NCBI GenBank assembly: GCA_022496805.1
Contig: CM040096.1
Span: 11,223,501 to 11,287,500, forward strand
From: Pohlia nutans
Lineage: Eukaryota > Streptophyta > Bryopsida > Bryales > Mniaceae
Direction: 5' to 3'
DNA: 64,000 nucleotides
Both the position numbers and the translations under genes were made by a program. The notes beneath the pieces are model-generated. The model was not told the DNA's origin and ran no database searches. It saw only the letters and a program-made list of their open reading frames with translations. Positions 11,028-20,100 of this stretch are shown piece by piece (the first letter of the stretch is position 1; every line of letters begins with the position of its first letter).

Positions 11028-13718
11028 TTATTTGTATGGTATCGTAGTTGGAAATAATGTCTTTCTCCGGGTTACATTCTTGTATGTGTATGTGTGTAAG
11101 TGGGGTAGATGTGGGTGGGGGGATGAATCTTGCATCTTTGCTTTGTTCAGGGATGAAGTGTGTGTTAATAATTTTTTATAGTGTCTGTGTTGTAGTTTTG
11201 TGTAATATTCTGTTAGTAGTTTAATGTTATGTGCAATGACTGTTGGGTGGTTGAAGGGGAAGAGTTCTCTTTGTGGCATCCATTTGTTGTATGTATCGTT
11301 GTTTTGGAGAGTCCATTGACATAAGTATGTGTTATATTTTTTTGTTATTTTATATTTATCTTTTGAGGTATTTGTTTTGTGGTCTAATATTATGTCGATG
11401 GGAAATCTTAGAGGGTTGTTTTTGATGTTAGGGGGTGGGTTTGGGTGGAGGTGTTGTTGTGGGGCTGGGAGTTGAGGTGGGTTATCTGGTGCTCTTGGTA
11501 ATAGGTTTTGGTTGTCTGAGATGTATCTCGCTTTAAGCGTTCGAGCGGGTGGATGTCTTGCACATGGGTTTGAGCAATTTGGTGTACAGCTTGGGTAGCA
11601 AAACAGTTGTTCAGCTATTTGAAGTGCGCTTTTTTCTAGTTTGGTTGGCGTTTTGTAGTATGTTTTGAAGTTTTCTGGTGTCATAAGGGTTGTTCCGTTG
11701 GGGAGGGTGATGTGTTTTATTTTGTATATGTTATGGATTAATAATTTGTGTAAAAGTTTGAGTGATAGTTCGGGGTTGAGATGTGGAAGTTCGTTTGTAG
11801 ATTGTGTTCGCCATTCTCGTTCCAATTCTGTCATATGTAGTTGAAAATTTTCATTTGTACTTTTGATGTGAATTCCTCCAGCTTTTTTTAAGAGAAATAA
11901 TGTACGTATGGTTGGTGATCTAATGCAATCATGTTGTATTATTCTTGGGATTTCTTCCGCGCCTCCATATTTAGCTAATATGTGGTGTATGAGTCCTTTA
12001 TATATTATACCTAGTCTCCCTTGGTCATTAAGAGCATTCCTGAGTTGTTCACCAATGCAACGTAAGTATGCGTTTTTTAAGGAGAATGCTTCGAGTCCAA
12101 ATAGTTCATGTGGTAGTTGGGATATTACATTTGCTGTGCATTTTGGTAATCCACATATTATTTTTTGGATTCCTATGATTTTTTTATCAAGTTTTTTGAT
12201 GGCTGGTAAAGAGTATGGTACTGCATAGAAGCTGTATGCAATGCCTGCTCTAATGACGGTGTCAACCATGCTAATTTTTTGTTTGATTGTGGCTGGGCAT
12301 TTTGTTAGTTGTTTGCATTGGTCTACTACTTTGTTTGTGGTGATGTGTGTTTGGAGTTTCCATTTAAGTGAGGGTACTAGTTGAATGCCTAAGTATACGT
12401 AGGGTTCGTTTTGATGTAAAACAGGTATTGGTTGGTTTCTGTAAGATATGTTCTGGTTTTGAATTTGGGTTTTAAAAGTTTCAGGTTTAGTTTTGGACTT
12501 ATTGGGACATCCTGTAATGGCGCATTTTTGTACTCCTAAGTCCATTCCTGCCCATTCACAATATTTGTCTAGTTTTTCTAGTTGGATTTGCAACGATTGA
12601 AGGTTATTTGAAATAGCTGCTAGGTCGTCTGCATGTGCTGCAGAGCTAATGGTCAGTTTGGATGTACCAAATGTGTATCCATTTTTCCCTCTTTGTAACC
12701 AGCGCAGTAATGGTTCTAAAAATATGAGAAATAAATATGGGCTTAATGTGTCTCCTTGGATGGTGCCTCTTTGTATCGGTATTGGTTTTGTTTTTCCAAA
12801 GTGTTCGCCAGTAAATATAGTGGTGGATTGTGAGTATATATTTCCAACTAAAGTTACCGCATCTACAGGATATCCAAGGTCTTTCATTATGGCAAGGAGT
12901 CTTGCATGATCGAGGGAGCCGAATGCATTTTTTAAATCTATGTATAGTAAGTATATGTTTTGGTTTGTAAATCTTGCGTCTTCTAGAGCTGCTATAAGTA
13001 GTTGGAGTTGTCTAGATGTGCTTCTTTCTGCTCTGAATCCTTCTTTGCTATCGTGAAGTATTTGGTGTTTTTCACCATATGTTGAGAGTATTAATGTTAG
13101 AGTACTAGTGAATAGTTTGTAAATTGTGTTTGCTAATGCAATTGGTCTATGGTTGGGTAATTGTGAGGGGTTGCCTTTTTTGTATAGCAATATAGTTAGA
13201 CTAATTTTCCATGAAGCTGGTATTTGTTTTTGTTTGTAGCAGTGAGTGAAGAATAGAAATAGTAGTCTATGAAAGCTTTCAGGCATGTTTTTTAATATTG
13301 CATTTGGGATTTTGTCTGGGCCAGGTGTTTTGTTATTGGCTAAGTGTTTTAGGCATATGTCGTATGTTTCGTGGTCTAGGTATTCGTGTAATGGGGTTTG
13401 TGGATTACCTCTTTTATCTATAACAAATCCATCTAGATCATGCCATGGGTATTGTCTAACTCCACAAGTACATTGTGGTGGGTGCTCAGGTTGGAAGTAA
13501 CATGTTGGGACTGTGGGTCTGTTGCTAATTGATTGTTGTATGTGGATTTCATTTGCTATGTCTTCTGGGCTAGTTAGTATGTTATTATTTCTGTCCATAA
13601 TACAGTCTAATGGTGGTACTTCTTGATTTTTGAAGACTTTTTTATTCACTTTCTTTGGGCTTTTTTCATATAGTTGTCTATATTTTGATATGGCTTTCTT
13701 GATACAATCTTGATACAA
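11028..13718 (-). pseudogene. Retrotransposon ORF2, middle part: reverse transcriptase and chromodomain-like segment
   Basis: An 896-codon frame. RT motifs in order: NNKTPGPDKIPN (about residue 128), HRPIALANTIYK (190), GFRAERSTSRQL (227), YIDLKNAFGSLDH (259), IQGDTLSPYLF (320) and AHADDLAA (361), the catalytic box with His where Tyr or Phe is usual. Residues about 773-840 (11199-11402) resemble a chromodomain: IILDHK, then TYLCQW, then NKWMPQREL and a helix LLTEYY. The frame is entered through an 11-bp tandem duplication at 13708-13730 that shifts phase, and is left through a one-base loss in an A run near 11175. Residues after about 850 in this frame are shadow sequence. Confidence 0.85.
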
Positions 13719-13779
13719 TCTTGGGTGTATTTTGTAGTGATTTTACGGGCTTGTATGTTTGCGGTTTTGGCCAATTCTG

Positions 13780-15027
13780 CTAATGTTTTGATCCATTCTT
13801 GTTGGTTTTGTTCTTGGTTCGGAGGTGGGGAATGGTGATATGGGTATGGGTTTTTATTTCTTCTATTATTGGGTGTGATTGCCAGTTTGGTGTGTTTTTT
13901 GTTATGTAAATTACTTTTCTGAGTAGGTGGTAAGTGGCTAGGTGTTTTTTCCATTTTTTTTGGAGTTTTCTTGGTAAGAAGCCTCCTTGTAAAGAGGTGC
14001 GATTTGTTAATGATGGGAGGGGTGGTGCACTACAGGTTTCTTGGATCTTGTCTAATATTTTTTGTATCATATGATCTAATTTTGTACAAGATGTTTGCCA
14101 CTGGATGTCTGTTAGTTGGTCATTCATTAGTATTGTGGTGAGATCATTTATTTGAAGAGCATTTTCTTCAAAAAATTCTGTTTTAAATTTTTCAATATTC
14201 TCTGCTGAGATGGGGTTTAAAATTCTTGGTAGTTTCTTTGTTGTTATTGGTGTGGGCCGTGCTAATAGTGTATTTGGTGGTATATGCAGTGTGACTGGTG
14301 AGTGGTCTGAGTTTAGATTATGGTCATTGTCGGTGGTTGATGTGTATAGAGCATTATTTGGTGATTTGATGTAGTATCCATCAATTAAACTTGTTTGGTT
14401 ATAGTTTAGGCCGCCTTGTCTAGTGTATAGACTATTTGTTGGGATGTATGATAATTGAAGGTTGTCTGTGAATGTACGCCACTCTATGTCTTCTGTCTGG
14501 GGCGGGGTTGTGTTAAATTCATTTTGTCGTCCTATTAGGGCAATGTCTCTATTAAAGTCCCCGCATAATATATATGTGTGGTTTGAATGTATTGTAATTT
14601 GTTGTGTTATGTTTTGTTGAATTATTGGTATACAATGAGTGTCTTCTATGTGTGAAGGCATGTACATGTGTATAATTAACCACGGTTGTAGGGGTTCGTT
14701 ATTGATTTTTATTATTTGTAAGTATGGTGATATTTCTGTTGGGGTAGGGATTTTAGTAATGTTACCTGGGTACGCATATTTTTTATTTACAAGTGTTAGG
14801 AGTCCGCCTCTTGCAGGAGTGTATGGCCTTCTTTGTTGCATACATCTTGTTAGTGCGTGTGTGTTATTAAATATTAGTTTGTATTTAGGAAATAAATTTT
14901 GTATATATTTAGTGGATTTTGTTGCGGTTAATTTAGTTTCTTGTATTGTGATTATTGCGGGGTTATTTGGTGTGTTAGAGATTAGGTTTTGAAGGCTTGG
15001 GAGTGTTGTGTTTAAGGATGAGGCATT
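13780..15027 (-). pseudogene. Retrotransposon ORF2: APE-type endonuclease
   Basis: The frame continues directly from the 2A region after a single TAG at 15028-15030. It begins NASSLNTTLPSLQNLI, then IITIQETKL (catalytic Glu), a Gly-rich GLLTLVNKKY region, YILCGDFNRDIAL, and ends the fold with SDHSPVTLHIP, the conserved SDH motif. These are the hallmarks of AP-endonuclease-like domains of LINEs, which nick target DNA. The TAG lies where WNxxSL is common, so a TGG-to-TAG nonsense change is likely. The frame shifts near 13850 and then continues toward the RT. Confidence 0.85.
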
Positions 15028-16630
15028 CTAAGTAATAATGTGTGTGCTGTGGTTTGTTGTTTGTATCTCTTGGTTTTGGCGTATGGGTATGTCGGGTAGT
15101 GGAGGGGGGTGAGAGTATTCGTGTAATGGTTCGTTACCTTTTAATGTTTCTTTGAGTAGTTCTACTGGTAAGTATGGGAATTTATTGATCATTATTTGGA
15201 GATTTAATGGTTCATTATGTTGTTCGATGAATTTGTAAATTTCTTTGTGAATGGTATTCGGTGGTTTGATTATGTTTTGGTGTAAGTTTGTAAATTGTAT
15301 ATATGGGTGTGGTGTAGCGATGTGTCTTTCAGGTGGGTTTTGTAGTGTAGACATTCTTTGTAAAAGTATTGTTGTCCAATCAGGGTCTGGTATTTGTATT
15401 AACATATTATCGCATGTTTCTAGTGAAGGATTGATTGTGGTAATGAGTGCGTATAGTATTTGAGGTGGTGGGTGGTCTTGTTTTTGAGAGATGTATCGAG
15501 AGAGGTGTGGGTAGTTTATGGTTGTTTCTTGATGGTTTGGGTGTGTATTCTGTATTACAGGTGAAAATTGTTTTGTTAGGTGTTGATATTCTGGTTGAAG
15601 TTTAATTGTGCAGGGTATAAAGTATGTTTTACAGCGTCTTTTGTGTGTAGATGGGTGTGTTGCGAGTATGTCTGGCATAGGTCCTGGATTAGTTTCGATA
15701 TCTCCACATAATAAGAGAAGGTATAGTAGGACTGGGTTTTTTATAAGCATTTTATGTTTGTGTGAATGGTGGTTTTTATATATAGTCTTTAAGCGTATCG
15801 GTTTATTGTTTTGTTTGGTAAAGTTATCTTTATTTTTATAAGAAGTGTACAAAATAAGAGTTTTTTTGGTTTTAAAGGTTGTTATGTGTATTTGTAGGAG
15901 AGACATTCTTTGTAAAAGTATTGTCGTCCAATCAAGGTCTGGTATTTGAATTAGCACATGGTCACATGTTTCTAATGATGGGCTAATTGTGGTAATGAGT
16001 GCGTATAGTATTCTAGGTGGCGGGTGGTCTTGATTTTGGGAGATGTATCCGGAGAGGTGTGGGTAGCCTGTAGTTGTTTCTTGGTGGTTAGGGTGCGTTA
16101 TTTTTAACATGGGTGAAAATTGTCTTGCTAGATGTTGGTGTTCTGGTTGAAGTTTAATTGTGCATGGTATGAAGTATATTTTGCAGCGTCTTTTGTGTGT
16201 AGATGGGTGTGTTGCGAGTATGTCTGGCATGGGTCCTGAGTTAGTTTCAATGTCACCACATAATAGAAGTAAGTGTAGTGGGACCGGTTTGTTTTTAAGT
16301 ATTTTGTGTTTGTGAGAGCGGTAGTATTTGTTAAACATAGTTTGTAGGTTTAGTGGTACATTGTTTTGTTTTATAAAGTTGTCTATGTTTTTGTAAATAT
16401 TGTTCAAAGTATGTGTTTTTGTGGATTTGAGTTTTGTTATGGTTTTTGGGTGTTGTTTGTATGTGTTGTATGTTTTTTGTTGTATTTTTGCTTTTATGTT
16501 AGAATTTTGTGTATTTTTTTGCTGTTGCTTAAAGTATTTTGTTATTAGTATGTTTATGGTTTTGTTTATTGGGTAGAGTAGGAGGGATTTATTTTTTCGG
16601 TGTGCTAATTCTTTTTTATAATTATAATAA
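15028..16630 (-). pseudogene. Retrotransposon ORF2 N-terminus with two 2A-like peptides
   Basis: The frame is open from about 16630; the first in-frame ATG is near 16340 (MFNKYYRSHKHK). Two in-frame repeats follow, each with a Leu-rich run and a 2A-like box: LLLLCGDIETNSGP (about 16230) and LLLLCGDIETNPGP (about 15680). The second fits the D-x-E-x-NPGP consensus that makes ribosomes release the chain before the final Pro. The first has Ser in place of the first Pro and should be inactive. The residues after each box (MPDILATHPSTHKRRCK) are nearly identical. The tail reaches the APE domain in the same frame after one TAG at 15028-15030. Confidence 0.85.
15351..16440 (-). repeat. 552-bp in-frame tandem duplication in ORF2
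   Basis: The segments beginning ACATTCTTTGTAAAAGTATTG at 15351 and 15903 are repeats with a period of 552 bp, exactly 184 codons. Each unit holds one 2A-like box. Scattered substitutions between units indicate that the duplication is not very recent. Confidence 0.8.
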
Positions 16631-17172
16631 TAATAGTATTTTTATTTTTATTTTTTTTTGGCGAGGCCGGGAGGCCGAGCCCGTTTTAGGTTTATTTGGT
16701 TAGTAGGGCTTGAGTAATGGTTTAAGTATTGTGTTTTTTTTGGTTATGTGGTGTTTTTTGGAGGTGTTTAGTGGGAATTTTTGTGGTGATGGGTTGTTTG
16801 AGTATAATTGTTGGTCTTTATAATTTATAGTGGGTTTGTATGTGTATAAGTATTTGTTTTTTTGTTTTGGGTTTTTTATATTTATATTTGGGTGTTTTTT
16901 TGTAGGATTCTGGGATTTTTTTATTGTATTAAGAAATACTATAGGTAGGTTATATTTTTGTTTATTAGTAGTTTGTAGGATATTCAATTTTTTAATTTTT
17001 ATAATTATTATGTTTTTGGGTTTTTTGCTAAGATATATTGTTGTATCTATAGATACTGTATATATATTTTCTGGTTTTATATTTTTCTTCTTTTTATTGT
17101 TTTTTATTGTTTTAGTATATATATATACTTGTCGGGTTGGGGGTGTTTTTGCCGGCGCGTTGTTTGTCCAAG
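16631..17172. other. A/C-rich spacer between retrotransposon ORF1 and ORF2
   Basis: On the minus strand this is rich in A and C, with short A runs and AT repeats (around 17050-17130). It holds no convincing reading frame. The composition matches ORF2 rather than ORF1. Confidence 0.5.
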
Positions 17173-20100
17173 CTAGTTTGACATGTCCATGTTGCCTTCG
17201 ATAGATGTGCCTGCTCTTGTCATGTCAAGAGCTTGCATGGTTGTGGCAAGTTGCCTTTTAAGAAGTGTCATTTGTGTGTTGAGGGTTGATGTTGATTTCT
17301 CAGCTGCCCTTTCGGCAATTTGTTGTTGCTCACTGCGAAGATCTCTTTTCATAGTGGTAATTTCTTCTCTAATTCCGACTATCTCTTTCATAAGATCTTT
17401 TTGAGGATTCTCTTTTGAGGGGATGTTTCCTAGTGCTTCTATGGTATTTGCAAGGGCAGTGTTTACATCACTAAACCCTAGTCTAGTGAGTTCTGCTGCA
17501 CTAGGTGCATTTGCTCCATCAAGGCTCCTAGGGTGTGGAGTAAATTCTACATGTTTGCCTAGAAGTTTTGCAGATTTCTTGACAAATGTCTTGTACACCG
17601 TTGCGTTGAGGCATTGGATGTTGCAAGATCCAAGATGTTTGCCATTATTGTCATCACGTTTGAAGAAAAAGTTGACTGCATTCTTCGGTCCCATATGTGC
17701 TTCGATGCTCTTCTCAATCTCTTCTACACTCTTCACTTTGTTGAGATTCTTGGCAATTAGAATGAGGGCATTCTTCTTTGCGATGTCATCCACCGATACG
17801 CGTGCTCGGTCTGCTAGCTTTCCATCTAGTATCTCGTGGTTATAGGTGATCTTGTGCTCCTTCATCTTCTGGGCTTGTTCTGGTGAGGATGCTACTACCC
17901 AAGCAAAGAGGTTTTCTTTCTTCTTTTGAATGTTAGTTATCTCATACTCAATCCCTCTTTTAAAACTTTCTATTACGATTTTTTCGTACAACTCATACCA
18001 CTCCTTAAATTCTAGCTCTTCACTTGTGATTTTGACAGATAACAAGTTGTTAAGAGCAAGAGCATCATAGGTCTTACAAATCTTCCCTCTTTTTAGTTTG
18101 TTATCATCAAGCTTGAGGATGAAAGGGCGTAGCCCTTGGAGAAGTCCAATACCATCAAATTGGGGGGTTTTCAAGTGTAACTTGATCACTCCGCTCCAAT
18201 TGGTGGTCTTGTGATAGCACATGAGAGCAACGGGCTCTCCAATTACATCCCCAAGCTCAATGTCCATTTCTTTGAGCCTTAGCAAAACTAGGTCCATGAT
18301 TGTTTCTTTAGCCCATTCTTTCTCCCCCATTTCAAAATGAATAGCTATTTGGTAGTCTAGTGAAAAGCCATACTTGTCAACCTCAACATCCAAAGGGATC
18401 TGTGTGAGGTTGAAATGTTGTCCTTCCTTCCCATCCTCTCTAGAGTTGGGCCATTCTTCCTGGATGACGAAGGGAAAGGACGAAGTGGTGTGTTGACACT
18501 CATTAGCTTCCTTCTCACTCATGCCATTTTTAACAAGCACCGCTACCGGTTCGTGACTATCTATAGGCAAGCCTTTACCCCTATTAGTCCAATTCATGGC
18601 TTGGAAGCCAAGCCAAAAGGGAGGACGTTTCAAATCATCAATTGATTTGCCCTTAGCCTTCTTTTGGCTTGACGTTCCTTGTGAGACACTTGACGAGCGT
18701 TTTTGAGTAACAAACATTTCTACATCGGGATTGTTTTCTAGGGCTAGGAGTTTCTCTTTGTATCTTTGAGAGGAGGAGGAGCTTGTATACTTCTGAGACA
18801 TTGTGAAACCATACAAAAATTGTGTTAAAATTTGTTCAATTTTTTGGAGTAAGAGGTTTCTTCTTATGACCTCAAGATCTGCCCCTCCCCACAACTTAAT
18901 TTGTGGGGCCGCACGGGATGTGACCTTTGAGAAGAAGGTATTGGTTTGACTTGATATATTCACATTCCAAGCATTGTTGATATAGTGATTACAAAGGTAA
19001 ATGGTGTAATATTTGCACATCGTAAAGCTACTCAAATACTTATCTCTATTAACATCCAGACACGAGTTAAGCCAATTATAATTATTCAAAGACAGCCAGC
19101 AATTGTTAAGCCAATTGTTATCATTCAAAATGGGCCAGTAAGCAGCAAAATTATTGAGAGTTCCATACAAATACATTTGCTGGTGAATTTTAGCACTATC
19201 AGGCATGCATTCGTAAGTGTAATGCATATAAAGCTTGGTATACTTCCCAATACTGTCATGCAAATTAGCGAGCATGCACATCTTAATATTAACGCCGTAG
19301 CCATCAACATTATCAGGATTGAGATGTAAACTATTCATCAATACAGACAGGTAATTAATTCCGATGTTACAACCAGGATTCATTTTCCAATCTAACATCA
19401 CGCAGTCACTGTTCATACACACCAGGGCTGGACCGCCTTTCATGATGGTTGGAACATAGTCGTAAAGGCTTGCAAAATAAGCCTTAGAGAGTTTGAATTT
19501 CATGTCTAATAAATTGGAACTAATAGTAAGAGCAACAAAAGTACCTTGTTTGCTGGGATGACTCTTGCTGAGACAGTTCCTTGAGCGGTCCCGTTGCTCC
19601 TCGTCTCCTACAGCGGCTTCACTTTCGCTCTTTTGCTGTAGCGGGGGTCTTCTTCCAAGCGCGTCTGCTTCAGTGAGGCTCGCAGTTGTCCCCTTCGTGC
19701 TATTAAATTCTTCTGCGTCCGTCGTTTTCTGCTTCTCAGGGCTCTGTTGATGGTGGTATTCTACTGTGACAGAAGTTTGCAAGCCAGGAGGGCGCTGCTC
19801 TGATAACATGAGAGCTTTGGGACAAGGGGGCAGATGTATGGACAAAAAGCAAGCTACCGGTCTAGGGTTAAGGGGGTCTCCCGGCAGAGGGTAGACATAA
19901 TAGGGAGATACAACAATGAGCTTCAGTTCTACTTGGAGCATGTGAGAGTGAGAATTTTGCAGAGCAGGAAGAGATGAGGAGTGAAAGAACTTGGGAGGCT
20001 TATATGCTGGATAATGGTGTTGGGGGTCGACGATAATTGGCGTTGTTGAAAACGCCGTTTCCACCAAGATTAGCTGAGGTGCGCTGTTGACGTTTCGGGT

